This document shows positions 52,165 to 62,008 of a stretch of DNA of 64,000 nucleotides, piece after piece. Where the stretch lies: contig CAVQME010000007.1 of assembly GCA_963713545.1 (NCBI GenBank), positions 19,535 to 83,534 on the forward strand, in the 5' to 3' direction. The notes under the pieces were generated by a model, which worked only from the letters and a program-made list of their open reading frames with translations, was not told the origin of the DNA and did not search any database. Position 1 is the stretch's first letter; each line of letters opens with the position of its first letter. A program made the translations under genes and the position numbers. The stretch is from CAVPLM01 sp963713545. Lineage in GTDB: Bacteria > Actinomycetota > Thermoleophilia > RBG-16-64-13.

Positions 52165-54981
52165 TTGACCGACTGGTATCGCATCACCACCGATGAGGCC
52201 CTGAACCAGGCGGGCACCGCGTCCTCCGACGGCCTCAGCCCGGAAGAGGCCGCCCGCAGGCTGGCCGAGCACGGCCCCAACGAACTGACCGAGGCGGACG
52301 TCAAGAACCCGTGGCGCATCCTCCTGGAGCAGTTCACCTCGCTTCTCATAGTCATCCTCATCCTCGCTGCAATCGCCTCCGCGTTCCTGGGTGACTACGA
52401 GGACGCCATCGCCATCTTCGCCATCCTGGTCCTCAACGCGGTCTTGGGCTTCCGTCAGGAATACAAGGCCGAGAAGACCATGCAGGCCCTGCGCCAGCTC
52501 GCCACTCCGATCGTCCGGGTCCGGCGCGCGGGCAACGTCGAGGAGATACCGGCCAGCGATCTGGTGGTGGGAGACGTGGTCCTGCTCGAGGCCGGGAATC
52601 TCATCCCTGCCGACTGCCGCCTGCTCGAATCGGCCAACCTGCGCGTGCAAGAATCGGCCCTCACCGGGGAGTCGGAGCCCGTCGAGAAGATGGTCGACCC
52701 GATCGGGCAGCAAGAGGTGCCTTTGGGCGACCAGCTCAACATGGTGTTCATGGGCACCGCCGCGTCATACGGCCGGGCGCAGGCCCTGGTGGTGGCGACC
52801 GGCATGGACACAGAACTCGGGCGTATAGCGGGGATGCTGCAGACGGTCCACCGCGAGCCCACCCCGCTGCAGAAGCGCCTGGCTCAGCTGGGCCGGTGGC
52901 TGGCGCTCGCCGCGCTGATCCTGGTGGCCATCATCTTCGCGGAAGGCCTCATCCAGGGAGAGAGCGTCCGCATCATGTTCCTCACTGCGGTGAGTATGGC
53001 GGTGGCAGCCGTGCCCGAGGGATTGCCCGCCATCGTCACCATCGCTCTCTCGCTGGGCGCGCAGCGCATGCTGCGCCGGCGCGCCCTCATCCGCAAGTTG
53101 CCGGCGGTCGAGACACTCGGCTCGGTCACCGTCATCTGCTCCGACAAGACCGGGACCCTCACCGAGAACCGCATGACGGTGGTGATGCTCGATGCGGCCG
53201 GGCACGAAGTCGACCTGGTGGAGGCCCTCGAGCGCGGCCGACCCGCCCCTCTGGCGGTCGCGGATACAGGCCAGGACGCATCTCTCATCACCGACAGGCC
53301 GGCGATCGCCTTGCTGGTGGCGGGGGGAGCGCTCTGCAACGATTCCATCCTGGTCACGACGAGCATGGGCGAACAAGAAGCGGACCGTCACAGCGAGCTC
53401 CGAGCCGTCGGCGACCCCACCGAGGGGGCGCTGGTCATGGCCGCGGCCCAGCTGGGTGTCCTCAAGGCCGACCTCGAGAACCATTACCGGCGGGTCGCCG
53501 AGATCCCGTTCGATTCCGAGCGCAAGCTCATGACGACCGTCCACGCCTTGCCCGAGCAGCCGATGCCACAATTGGGTGGTCTGAACTACTGCCTCCACGT
53601 CGATCCCGAATGCGATTTCGTCGCCTTCACCAAAGGCGCCGTGGACTCTATCCTGCCCGTCTGCACTTCCTCCTGGGACGGCGACAGGGCGGTGCCGCTC
53701 GACCAGTCGGTCAGAGAGCGCATCGAGGGGGCGAACGCCCGCATGGCCCAGCGAGGCATGCGGGTGCTGGGACTCGCGTTCAAGCTCATGGGCGACCCAC
53801 AGGAAGACGAGGACTCCGGCGAATGGGAGGAGGGGCTTGTCTTCTCCGGCTTGGTGGGCATGATCGACCCGCCGCGGGGCGAGGCTCGCGAAGCCGTTCT
53901 CACCTGTATCTCGGCCGGTATCCGCCCGATCATGATCACCGGCGACCACCCCCTGACTGCGCGCAGTATCGCCGGCCAGGTGGGCATAGTCGCTGAATCG
54001 GGCCCCGAGGACCACAGCCTGCGGGTGCTCACCGGCGCCGATCTCGACCGTTTCGACCTACCTGAGCTGGAGAAGGTGGTGGACGACGTGTCGGTGTTCG
54101 CCCGGGTGGCCCCCGAGCACAAGATGAAGATCGTCCAGGCCCTGCAGGACACCGGGCAGATCGTCGCCATGACCGGCGACGGGGTCAACGACGCCCCGGC
54201 TCTGCGCAAGGCAAACATCGGCGTGGCCATGGGGATCACCGGCACCGACGTGGCGAAGGAAGCCGCCGACATGGTGCTGCTCGACGACAACTTCGCCACC
54301 ATCGTGGCCGCGGTCAAAGAGGGCCGCGCCATCTACGACAACATCCGCAAGTTCATCAAGTACCTCATGGCCACCAACACCGGCGAGCTGTTCGTGATGC
54401 TGGCTGCCCCGTTCCTGGGCATGCCCCTGCCGCTGCTCCCGCTTCAGATCCTGTGGATGAACCTCGTCACCGACGGGCTGCCCGCGCTGGCATTGGGATT
54501 CGAGCCACCCGAGCGGGACGTGATGCGCCGCCTGCCGCATCCGCCCAACGAGAGCATCTTCGCCCGCGGCCTGGGGAGCCACATCCTCTGGGCCGGGCCT
54601 CTGATGGGAGTCATCGCCCTTATGACCGGCTTTGTCTTCTGGGAAGCGGGGGACGACGTGTGGCAGACCATGCTCTTCACCGTGCTGACGCTCGGACAGA
54701 TGTTCCACGTCATGGCCATACGGCTCGAGCGGGAATCGCTGTTCACGAGAGGGCCGTACACCAACCCGGCGCTCTTCTGGGCCGTGATCGCGACCATCAT
54801 CCTTCAGGGCGCCCTGATATACGTACCGTTCCTGCAGGACCTGTTCGAACTGAAACCCCTCGACTACTGGCACATCCTGGTGGCGTTCGCCCTCGCCTCG
54901 ATCATCTTCTGGGTGATCGAGGTGCAGAAGTGGGTTCTTCGTTGGCGGGAGCGCTCCTCCGAGGCGGCGCAGAGCGCCTGA
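52165..54981 (+). CDS. P-type Ca2+-transporting ATPase (P2A-like)
   Basis: A 938-residue pump. TGES (ALTGESEPVEK), phosphorylation site CSDKTGTLTEN, IPEGLP-equivalent VPEGLPAIV in helix 4, hinge MTGDGVNDAPALRKAN, and helix 6 WMNLVTDGLPALALGF with the ion-binding Asn/Asp intact, as in SERCA-type pumps. It would export Ca2+ or a similar divalent ion. The start is TTG at 52165 without a visible ribosome-binding site; a duplicated GTGGGACTATT lies immediately before it (52139-52161). Convergent with the hydrolase gene, three bases apart. Confidence 0.93.
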   Translation: MTDWYRITTDEALNQAGTASSDGLSPEEAARRLAEHGPNELTEADVKNPWRILLEQFTSLLIVILILAAIASAFLGDYEDAIAIFAILVLNAVLGFRQEYKAEKTMQALRQLATPIVRVRRAGNVEEIPASDLVVGDVVLLEAGNLIPADCRLLESANLRVQESALTGESEPVEKMVDPIGQQEVPLGDQLNMVFMGTAASYGRAQALVVATGMDTELGRIAGMLQTVHREPTPLQKRLAQLGRWLALAALILVAIIFAEGLIQGESVRIMFLTAVSMAVAAVPEGLPAIVTIALSLGAQRMLRRRALIRKLPAVETLGSVTVICSDKTGTLTENRMTVVMLDAAGHEVDLVEALERGRPAPLAVADTGQDASLITDRPAIALLVAGGALCNDSILVTTSMGEQEADRHSELRAVGDPTEGALVMAAAQLGVLKADLENHYRRVAEIPFDSERKLMTTVHALPEQPMPQLGGLNYCLHVDPECDFVAFTKGAVDSILPVCTSSWDGDRAVPLDQSVRERIEGANARMAQRGMRVLGLAFKLMGDPQEDEDSGEWEEGLVFSGLVGMIDPPRGEAREAVLTCISAGIRPIMITGDHPLTARSIAGQVGIVAESGPEDHSLRVLTGADLDRFDLPELEKVVDDVSVFARVAPEHKMKIVQALQDTGQIVAMTGDGVNDAPALRKANIGVAMGITGTDVAKEAADMVLLDDNFATIVAAVKEGRAIYDNIRKFIKYLMATNTGELFVMLAAPFLGMPLPLLPLQILWMNLVTDGLPALALGFEPPERDVMRRLPHPPNESIFARGLGSHILWAGPLMGVIALMTGFVFWEAGDDVWQTMLFTVLTLGQMFHVMAIRLERESLFTRGPYTNPALFWAVIATIILQGALIYVPFLQDLFELKPLDYWHILVAFALASIIFWVIEVQKWVLRWRERSSEAAQSA

Positions 54982-54983
54982 CC

Positions 54984-56702
54984 CTAGGCCGGGATCACCG
55001 GCAGGATGAGGTGCGACGGACGCTCCTTGTCGAAGTAGATGGTGTCGCTCCCGACCTTGAGGCCGTAATAGTGGCCGCCGAAATCGAGGGCGTTCGAATC
55101 GCCGTTGGCCAGGTCGAGCCGTAGCCGGTGCCCTTTGAGGAAGCGGCAGGAAGTCCCCCAGATCTCGATCTCGAACTCGTAGACGACTCCCGGCTCGATA
55201 GGCTGAGGCTTGTCGTGCCGGTAGTAAGGTCGGTAGGGCTTACTGCGCGTCTCGCACTTGGTCGCGGCGTGTGACGCCTTGAGCCAGCCCCGGGTGAGGA
55301 TGCGGCCTGCGGGCGGCATGCCCGGCACCTGCACGTCGTCCGGGAACTGGTCCCAGATGCGGCACAGGAACTCTGTGTCGGGCTGGTCGGAGGAGGCGTA
55401 GAGCACGAGCACGATGCTCCCGATCACCTCGATGTCGTCTTTCATGGGAGGCGTGGTGAAGGTGAGGATCTTCTTACAGGGGTTGACTACGCCCCGCTCG
55501 AACACCGCCGTGCCCACTCCCGAGAACCCGGTCCAGTCGGGATCGGGATAGGAGTAGGTGACGGAATCCTCGGCTACGGTGGGCTCCTCCCAACTCAGGC
55601 CCCCGTCGTTGAGAGAGACAACAGCACCAGATTTCGCCCCCGAAAGATAGAGTTTGGCGTATTGGGTGCGGGCCAGCGGCCATTCGTTCTCGCGCCGGTA
55701 GCGCTCGAGCCCCCGAACGAAGAGGTTGCAGGCCGGTTCGTCCATGATGCCGGTGTCGTTGCCCTTGAGCCAGTGGTCGTACCACCGCAGCAGCCACTGC
55801 CGCGTCTCGATGGACTCGAAGATGGCCACCTCGTCGCCCTCGAAATCGCCGTGGCAGAGCATGAGCTTCTTAGGCGTGGTGACCTCTTCGTAGCCGCGGA
55901 GGTTGCCGCGCAGGTGGATGCCCACCTTGTGCAGGATGCCGATACTGAACACCGGACACTGGATCTTCTTGAAGTCGGGGTTGCGCTCCTGCCAGAAGTC
56001 GTCGTTGGTCTGGTGGTTGATGACGTTCCAGGCCAGATCCCAGTCGCCCTGGGTGGGATCCTCGGCTACGCGGCCCACTCGGTAGTGGCCCCTTAACTCG
56101 GTGATGTGCCAACTGCTGGGGAAGCCGCTGGCGAAGATGCCGCCGTGATAAGCGACGTCGCGGTACATGTCGGCCCCGCCGTCGAAGGGCACGATGCAGG
56201 CGAGGTGCGGCGGCGCCTGGGCGGCGGCCATCCACTGGGTCCAGGCGTAGTACGACTCGCCGATCATGCCTACCTTGCCCGTGCACCACGGCTGGGCGGC
56301 GATCCACTCGATGACGTCGTAGTGGTCGTGCTGCTCTTCCAGGCTGTGCCAGCGCCACTGGCCTTCTACCGACTTGCCGCTGCCCCGGATGTCGTGGTTG
56401 ATGTAGCAGTAGCCGCGCTCCACGAACCACTCGATCTTGTTCGTCTCGCGCATGTGGAAGGTGGGCACGGCCGGAAGCCAGTAGAGGTCCTTTTGGTAGG
56501 GGGACGAGGCGTAGAGGGCCGGGAACTCGCCGGGTGCATCCGGCCGGTAGACGTCCACCGCCACCCTGACGCCATCGCGCATCTCGATGAAGACGTCCTT
56601 ATCCAGTTTGACCTTGTACTCGGGCCTGCTCAGCTTGTCGACAGGAAAGCCTTCGGGGACCATCGAGGCCATGACCTCGGGGGTGAGGATCTCGGTGAAC
56701 AT
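54984..56702 (-). CDS. CocE/NonD family alpha/beta hydrolase (X-Pro peptidase S15-like)
   Basis: A 572-residue enzyme with GAGGAGG before ATG. Catalytic Ser150 is in GMIGESYYAW, an S15-type nucleophile elbow; the RGYCYINHDIRGSGKS segment precedes it. A C-terminal jelly-roll domain (from about 370) ends with the usual HRLRLDLANGD motif. No signal peptide, so cytoplasmic. Members hydrolyse esters or N-acyl/peptide bonds, including cocaine esterase and glutaryl-acylases; the substrate is not predictable. Confidence 0.93.
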   Translation of the reverse strand: MFTEILTPEVMASMVPEGFPVDKLSRPEYKVKLDKDVFIEMRDGVRVAVDVYRPDAPGEFPALYASSPYQKDLYWLPAVPTFHMRETNKIEWFVERGYCYINHDIRGSGKSVEGQWRWHSLEEQHDHYDVIEWIAAQPWCTGKVGMIGESYYAWTQWMAAAQAPPHLACIVPFDGGADMYRDVAYHGGIFASGFPSSWHITELRGHYRVGRVAEDPTQGDWDLAWNVINHQTNDDFWQERNPDFKKIQCPVFSIGILHKVGIHLRGNLRGYEEVTTPKKLMLCHGDFEGDEVAIFESIETRQWLLRWYDHWLKGNDTGIMDEPACNLFVRGLERYRRENEWPLARTQYAKLYLSGAKSGAVVSLNDGGLSWEEPTVAEDSVTYSYPDPDWTGFSGVGTAVFERGVVNPCKKILTFTTPPMKDDIEVIGSIVLVLYASSDQPDTEFLCRIWDQFPDDVQVPGMPPAGRILTRGWLKASHAATKCETRSKPYRPYYRHDKPQPIEPGVVYEFEIEIWGTSCRFLKGHRLRLDLANGDSNALDFGGHYYGLKVGSDTIYFDKERPSHLILPVIPA

Positions 56703-56991
56703 TGCGTCGCCTCCTCGTCTGATGCGCGGGTCCCTGCGGCGTGGGACCGCTCTCTGGTGCTTGCCTACCTAGGTGACCACTCACCACGTTGGTCTGTCAA
56801 GCCCCCGAGGCGTCACTCCGCCCTCCTTCGCTCGCTCACGCGGGTACGCGAAGGCTCGCTCCACCGGACGGGGCGTGCTGCACACGGATATTGGGATCGG
56901 GAATGGGGGACACAGTGTGAGGTGCACTTTCCTGTCCGACCCTCCAGATATGCTCTCCCGGACTAACGACCCTGGGAGAACGGAGGGCCCC

Positions 56992-57213
56992 ATGCTCGTA
57001 CCAGCATTGATCGCCGCGGTGATCCTCATGGCGCCGATCGTCTACGTGATATTCCGCAAGTTCTCGTTCACCCGCCAGGAGATCGAGTTCGGAATCCCGC
57101 AGAACGGGGTGGCGGCCATCTGCCTCGACATCCAAGAAGACTCGGTCCGCACGCTTCGCATCGTCTACCAGGACGGCACCATGAGCGAGGTCAAAGACCT
57201 GCGAGCCGCGTGA
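56992..57213 (+). CDS. Small single-pass membrane protein
   Basis: A 73-residue ORF from ATG 56992 with GGAGGG just ahead. One N-terminal helix (VPALIAAVILMAPIVYVIF) is followed by a soluble beta-type segment (FGIPQNGVAAICLDIQEDSVRTLRIVYQDGTMSEVKDL). No family recognised. The longer upstream frame is not coding. About 289 bases before it hold no gene. Confidence 0.7.
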   Translation: MLVPALIAAVILMAPIVYVIFRKFSFTRQEIEFGIPQNGVAAICLDIQEDSVRTLRIVYQDGTMSEVKDLRAA

Positions 57214-57349
57214 GGCCGTCAGACGCCCCTCGAGGGACAGAAACGCGCGCGCCGCTCAAGCTCGGGTAGTCTCGCGCCGAACTGGGACACCCCAACTCGG
57301 GGCTGTATGATGGAGTCGATACCTGACGAGGACTGACGCGGGAGGCTCC

Positions 57350-57652
57350 ATGAACAGGAAGCGTTGGGCCGATCTCTCGAGCGGCCAGAAGATGGCGATG
57401 ATCGTCCTCGGGACGATCCAATTCGGTCTGCTCGTGGCGGCCTTGTGGGATCTTGCCCACCGAACCGCGGACGAGGTGCGGGGCGACCGGCGCTTGTGGG
57501 CTGGCATCGTCTTCATCAACTGGTTCGGACCGCTGGCATACTTCACCATCGGTCGCAAGGACGGGCTCTGCAGCCGCTGGTGCGGATCCTGCTGCGAGTC
57601 CGATAGCACTGCGAGCCTCACCGAAAGCGATTCGGAACCCTTCTCGCTTTGA
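57350..57652 (+). CDS. PLD-nuclease N-terminal (PLDc_N) membrane protein
   Basis: A 100-residue protein with GGGAGG ahead of ATG. Two helices; the second segment WAGIVFINWFGPLAYFTIGRKD is the PLDc_N signature. A Cys-rich CSRWCGSCC and Ser-rich tail follow. Its stop overlaps the tadA TTG start. The domain's function is unknown. Confidence 0.85.
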   Translation: MNRKRWADLSSGQKMAMIVLGTIQFGLLVAALWDLAHRTADEVRGDRRLWAGIVFINWFGPLAYFTIGRKDGLCSRWCGSCCESDSTASLTESDSEPFSL

Positions 57653-58113
57653 GCGAGCAGGCTTTGCCCGAGGACTACCTCTATATGGCGCTGGCCATGG
57701 AGGAGGCGCGGCGCGCCGGCGCAGAGGGTGAAGTGCCGGTGGGCGCAGCCCTTGTCGTCGATGGCGAAGTGCTGGCAGCCCGGGGCAACGAGCGCGAGCG
57801 CCGGAAGGACCCCACCGCCCACGCCGAGATGCTGGTGATACGCGACGCAGCGGCGATCTCCGGGGGTTGGAGGCTGGAACAGGCCACGCTCTACGTGACG
57901 CTCGAGCCCTGTGCCATGTGCGCAGGCGCGATCGTGCTGGCACGCATCAAGACATTGGTGTACGGAGCCGACGACCCCAAGGCAGGAGCCGCCGGGAGCA
58001 TTCTCAACGTGTTAGACCACCCGGCCTTGAACCACCATCCCGAGGTGCGGGCCGGAGTAATGGCCGGAGACGCCTCCAAGCTACTGCAGGACTTCTTCGC
58101 AAGCCGCCGCTAG
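57649..58113 (+). CDS. tadA: tRNA adenosine(34) deaminase
   Basis: A 154-residue zinc deaminase. His58 and Glu60 in PTAHAEM plus Cys88 and Cys91 in EPCAMC form the catalytic zinc site; the family's N-terminal YMALAMEEARRA and C-terminal FF helix are present. It converts A34 to inosine in tRNA-Arg(ACG), which is encoded at 36244 in this window. The start is TTG at 57649 in a TTGA overlap with the preceding gene. Confidence 0.95.
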   Translation: MSEQALPEDYLYMALAMEEARRAGAEGEVPVGAALVVDGEVLAARGNERERRKDPTAHAEMLVIRDAAAISGGWRLEQATLYVTLEPCAMCAGAIVLARIKTLVYGADDPKAGAAGSILNVLDHPALNHHPEVRAGVMAGDASKLLQDFFASRR

Positions 58114-58133
58114 CGTCGATCGGGAGGGAGATC

Positions 58134-59159
58134 ATGCCCACCGGTGCATCCACCAAGGATAAGGGCTATTCCGTCTACTGGGCCGTGTCCGGTGTGGCCC
58201 GGCCGTTCAAGACCGCGGCGTTCCTACGGGAGCGGAAACAGGCCGATCGCGAATGGGAGAAGACGCGCGCCGAGACATTACAGGGCCTCGGGACCGTCTC
58301 TCATCTCTCCATCCTCCCCCTGGTGGAGTACTACGCGAGCACCGAGCTGCTGGCCACAGAGGCGGGAGTCTCCTATCTGGTCACCGCCGATGACAAGAAG
58401 ATACTCTTCGACGTCGGTCGCAACGTACGGCAGGAGCATCCCTCGCCGCTGCTGCGCAATATGGAGACGCTGGGGGTCTCGGTGTCCGATGTGGATGCGG
58501 TCTTCATCTCCCACAACCACCTCGACCACGTCGGCGGGGTCGAGCAGATGCACCAGGCCGTCTTCTCGCTGTCCGCCCCAACGGGAGGTTCGGACGGCCC
58601 GGCGGGTCCCGCCGACCCGGTCGATCTCGCGGGCATCCCCGCCTACGTGCCGACCGAGATGACGCATCCCTCGGCCCGCGTGGAGGTGGTCACCGAGCCG
58701 CGCAAGCTCGGCGAGGGGCTGGCCAGCACCGGTCCTATAACCCGCGCCATCTGGCTCATGGGGCCGATCGCGGAGCACTCACTGCTCGTCAACGTCACGG
58801 GCAAAGGGTTGGTCATGATCGTGGGATGCGGCCACCCGTCGCTACTGCGCCTGATCGAGCGCGCCCAGACAGTGACGGGCGTGCCCCTGTACGGTGCAGT
58901 GGGAGGGTTGCACTTCCCGGTGACAGGCTCGCGCGTGGGCAAAGGAGGCCAGAACATCCTGGGCAACGGCAAGTTGCCCTGGCAGCGCATCACCCGCGAT
59001 GAAGCGAAAGAGGCAGCGGCCCGCTTGGGCGGCCTCGATCTCGGCCTGGTCGCGCTATCGGGGCACGACATCTGCGACTGGAGCCTGCACGTCTTCGCCG
59101 AAACCCTGGGCGACCGATGCCGGACTGTCAAGGTGGGTGAGGAGATCCTGGTAGCCTGA
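58134..59159 (+). CDS. Metallo-beta-lactamase fold hydrolase
   Basis: A 341-residue protein from ATG 58134 with GGGAGGGA at 58122-58129. The metal-binding motif is SHNHLDHVGG (His127, His129, Asp131, His132), and VGCGHPSLLRLIERA supplies a further histidine. The arrangement resembles the pterin/DHPS-like MBL branch (TIGR-type 7,8-dihydropterin enzyme relatives). A Gly/Pro-rich loop lies near residue 150. About 65 residues precede the domain and contain a possible membrane-associating segment. Substrate unknown. Confidence 0.88.
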   Translation: MPTGASTKDKGYSVYWAVSGVARPFKTAAFLRERKQADREWEKTRAETLQGLGTVSHLSILPLVEYYASTELLATEAGVSYLVTADDKKILFDVGRNVRQEHPSPLLRNMETLGVSVSDVDAVFISHNHLDHVGGVEQMHQAVFSLSAPTGGSDGPAGPADPVDLAGIPAYVPTEMTHPSARVEVVTEPRKLGEGLASTGPITRAIWLMGPIAEHSLLVNVTGKGLVMIVGCGHPSLLRLIERAQTVTGVPLYGAVGGLHFPVTGSRVGKGGQNILGNGKLPWQRITRDEAKEAAARLGGLDLGLVALSGHDICDWSLHVFAETLGDRCRTVKVGEEILVA

Positions 59160-59203
59160 GGCGCTCAGCCCCAGGCGCGCAGCCGGAGACGGCGCAAACA
59201 CTC

Positions 59204-60169
59204 ATGACTCATCAACATGACCATGACCACACGCCCGGCCCCCCATTGGGAGCTGCTCCCGACGCCCGTCTGATACTCGCGCTCGGCCTGAATCTGGTCA
59301 TCACGCTGTTACAGATCGTCGGCGGCATCGTCGCCAACAGCCTGGGCCTGCTTTCCGATGCCGCGCACAACCTGAGCGATGTGGTTGCCCTGGGCCTGAG
59401 TCTCTGGGCGGTCCGCCTCGGCCGGCGACCCGCCACCCCCCGCCGCACCTTCGCCTACAAGCGGGCCGAGATCCTCGTGGCTATGTTCAACTCGGCGGTA
59501 CTCATCGCCATCTCGGTGTATATCATCGTGGAGGCCGTGCGCCGCCTGATCGACCCGGAGCCCGTCGAGGGTCTGTGGGTGGTCGCTTTCGCCGCCGCCG
59601 GCCTGGTGATCAACGGGCTGGCCGCCTTTCTGCTCCGCTCCCACCATCACGACCTCAATCTGCGCAGTGCGTTCCTTCATCTGATAGGCGACGCCGCCAC
59701 AAGTTTCGGGGTCATGGTGAGCGGTCTGATCGTGTACTTCGCCGACTGGTATTACGCCGATGCCATCGTGTCGATCCTGGTCTCGGTCTGGATCGGGCGG
59801 GAGGCGTTCAACATCGTCAGGAGCACCGTGAACGTACTCATGGAAGGGACTCCTGAAGGGCTGGACTTCGGAGCGGTAGAGCGCGCCATGCTGGCCGTGC
59901 CGGGTGTGCGAGGGGTCCATGACCTCCACATCTGGTCCATCTCGTCGAGCGACCTCGCGCTCTCCGCCCACCTCGAGGCCGAAGACGCGGCGCTCTCCGA
60001 GACCGGGATGTTGCTTGCAGCCGTCAAGAACGTGCTCGCCCACGATTTCGCCGTGGGGCACGTGACCCTCGAGTTGGAGCCCGTGGGAGGCGAGTGCGCC
60101 GGAAGCAGCTGCGACATACCCCCGGAGAATCTGGCCGAGAACCACCGGCACCTAGGGCATCAGCATTGA
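59204..60169 (+). CDS. Cation diffusion facilitator, zinc exporter (CzcD/ZitB-like)
   Basis: A 321-residue transporter with six helices. Transport-site residues are in SDAAHNLSD (helix 2: His55, Asp59) and HLIGDAATS (helix 5: His, Asp), the HxxxD pairing of zinc CDFs. His-rich N-terminus (HQHDHDH), loop (SHHHD) and C-terminus (HRHLGHQH) bind metal. The cytoplasmic C-terminal domain carries VRGVHDLHIWS. It exports Zn2+ or related ions by proton antiport. Confidence 0.95.
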   Translation: MTHQHDHDHTPGPPLGAAPDARLILALGLNLVITLLQIVGGIVANSLGLLSDAAHNLSDVVALGLSLWAVRLGRRPATPRRTFAYKRAEILVAMFNSAVLIAISVYIIVEAVRRLIDPEPVEGLWVVAFAAAGLVINGLAAFLLRSHHHDLNLRSAFLHLIGDAATSFGVMVSGLIVYFADWYYADAIVSILVSVWIGREAFNIVRSTVNVLMEGTPEGLDFGAVERAMLAVPGVRGVHDLHIWSISSSDLALSAHLEAEDAALSETGMLLAAVKNVLAHDFAVGHVTLELEPVGGECAGSSCDIPPENLAENHRHLGHQH

Positions 60170-60232
60170 CTCAGAAGGCGGCAAGGACCGGCAGGGCGTC
60201 GTCCCGGACCGGAGATCAAGGAGGTCGGGATT

Positions 60233-60625
60233 ATGGAGAAGCTGATCCGCACTGAAGACGAATGGCGACGAATCCTGCCGCCCGAGCGCTACAAGGTCTT
60301 GCGGAAGAAGGGTACCGAGCCTGCGTTCGCCAACGAATACGACGACCATTGGGAGCCAGGGACCTATCTCTGCTACGCCTGTGATCTCCCCCTTTTCAGC
60401 TCTGAGGCCAAGTTCCATTCCGGTTCCGGCTGGCCCAGTTTCTGGCAGCCCATCAGCGCCGATGCGGTCGAAGAGCACACCGACCGCTCTCTCTTCATGA
60501 CGCGGACCGAGGTCGTTTGCGCCCGCTGCGGCAGCCACCTCGGCCACGTGTTCGACGACGGCCCGCCGCCGACCGGTCTCCGCTACTGCATGAACTCCGC
60601 GTCACTGAAGTTCGTGCCCAGTTAG
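60233..60625 (+). CDS. msrB: Peptide-methionine (R)-S-oxide reductase
   Basis: A 130-residue enzyme with AAGGAGG before ATG. The catalytic cysteine is Cys119 in RYCMNSASLKF, a zinc site is formed by Cys47/Cys50 and Cys96/Cys99, and FHSGSGWPSF is the family motif. It repairs methionine-R-sulfoxide using thioredoxin. Cytoplasmic; no msrA nearby. Note that the catalytic residue here is Cys, not Sec. Confidence 0.97.
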   Translation: MEKLIRTEDEWRRILPPERYKVLRKKGTEPAFANEYDDHWEPGTYLCYACDLPLFSSEAKFHSGSGWPSFWQPISADAVEEHTDRSLFMTRTEVVCARCGSHLGHVFDDGPPPTGLRYCMNSASLKFVPS

Positions 60626-60931
60626 CGACTGTCTGCGGGTGCCGGCAGATGCCGGCTAGAGCCGGGTCAAGTCAGCTCGAACTCCATGTGCTTCAGCTCG
60701 GCCGTGGGCAGGCGCTGGCTAACACGGAGCATCTCTAGACCGAACGGTCCCCGGCACCTGACCCGGCGCAAACCGCGCCAAGCTCCACCCCAAGTCTCAA
60801 TCAGAGTCTCGTCCGAGGACGTAGTCTGTCTAAGATCCACGGACTTTCTGGGCAACCTGCAGCCGCAAGACCAAGGGTGTATGATGATGTCATTGCTAGC
60901 ACTGATTGCATTTCAGGTCCAGGGAGGTTGT

Positions 60932-61189
60932 GTGGCCAGCCTGACGATCCGAGGTCTCGACGAAAGCCTGAAGAGTCTGTTGCGCGTGGAGGCGGCGCGC
61001 CAGGGAATCTCCATGGAGGAAGCCGCCCGGCGGATCCTGCGAAATGCGCTCGCTACCCATGAGGTGGACACAGGCGGTCTCGGCAGCCGTGTCCATCAGT
61101 ATTTCGCTGAAATCCAGGGATACGACCTCGAGATACCAGCTCGCGCAGTGCCCCGCGCGGGTCTCGATCTCTTCGGTCGCACAGAATGA
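60932..61189 (+). CDS. FitA/VapB-type antitoxin
   Basis: An 85-residue ribbon-helix-helix protein from GTG 60932 (GGAGG at 60923-60927). VASLTIRGLDESLKSLLRVEAARQGISMEEAARRILRNAL is the FitA-like DNA-binding fold; the C-terminal tail would block the toxin. The stop overlaps the toxin ATG by four bases. The 300 bases upstream of it hold no gene. Confidence 0.9.
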   Translation: MASLTIRGLDESLKSLLRVEAARQGISMEEAARRILRNALATHEVDTGGLGSRVHQYFAEIQGYDLEIPARAVPRAGLDLFGRTE

Positions 61190-61605
61190 TCCTTCTCGAC
61201 ACCAACGTGCTCTCGGAGCTCATGCGCCGCGAGCCCAACCCGTCCGTAGTCGCCTGGATCGATGCCCAGGCCCACCACCATCTGTACATCTCGGCGGTCA
61301 CGATGGCTGAGATCGAGCTTGGTATCGCTCTGCTGCCCGACGGAAGGCGCAAGGAGAGTATCCGCTCGGCGGCTGCGCGAATGTTCGCCGAGTTCTATGG
61401 ACGCTGCCTCCCCTTCGACGAGCGCGGTGCATCCGTTTATGCGAACGTGGCCGCAACGCGCATGCGTGCAGGGCTGCCTATCAGTGTGGAGGATGCCCTG
61501 ATAGCATCGATAGCCACGGCCTGGGGATTTGTCCTGGCCACGCGCAATGTCGGCGATTTCACGGGAATCGAAGGCCTCGTGGTGATAGATCCGTTTCAGC
61601 CGTGA
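61186..61605 (+). CDS. FitB/VapC-type PIN-domain toxin
   Basis: A 139-residue PIN ribonuclease. Acidic metal ligands are Asp5 (LLDTNVLSEL), Glu42 (MAEIELG), Asp103 (ISVEDALIA) and Asp124 (TRNVGDF), in the expected order. It cleaves RNA (often tRNA) when freed from the antitoxin encoded just upstream. Confidence 0.94.
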   Translation: MILLDTNVLSELMRREPNPSVVAWIDAQAHHHLYISAVTMAEIELGIALLPDGRRKESIRSAAARMFAEFYGRCLPFDERGASVYANVAATRMRAGLPISVEDALIASIATAWGFVLATRNVGDFTGIEGLVVIDPFQP

Positions 61606-61673
61606 TGTTCGCGCCGAGCACCGAAACACCCTCGGCCCGCCCTTTGACGCCCGCTCCTCTACGAGCCTCCGGA

Positions 61674-61702
61674 TTGTCCCCCTTCGCAGCCGTCGCTATA
61701 CT
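61674..61702 (+). promoter_or_regulatory. Promoter for tRNA-Ser(CGA)
   Basis: TTGTCC (61674-61679), 17-base spacer, TATACT (61697-61702); predicted start near 61709, 28 bases before the tRNA. Confidence 0.6.
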
Positions 61703-61736
61703 CGCTACTCGCGTTGCGTCCGACGACGCCCGCCAC

Positions 61737-62008
<272 letters not shown>

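Noticed and set aside
60233..60625. MsrB as a further selenoprotein
   Set aside because: The catalytic position is Cys (RYCMNS) with no in-frame TGA.
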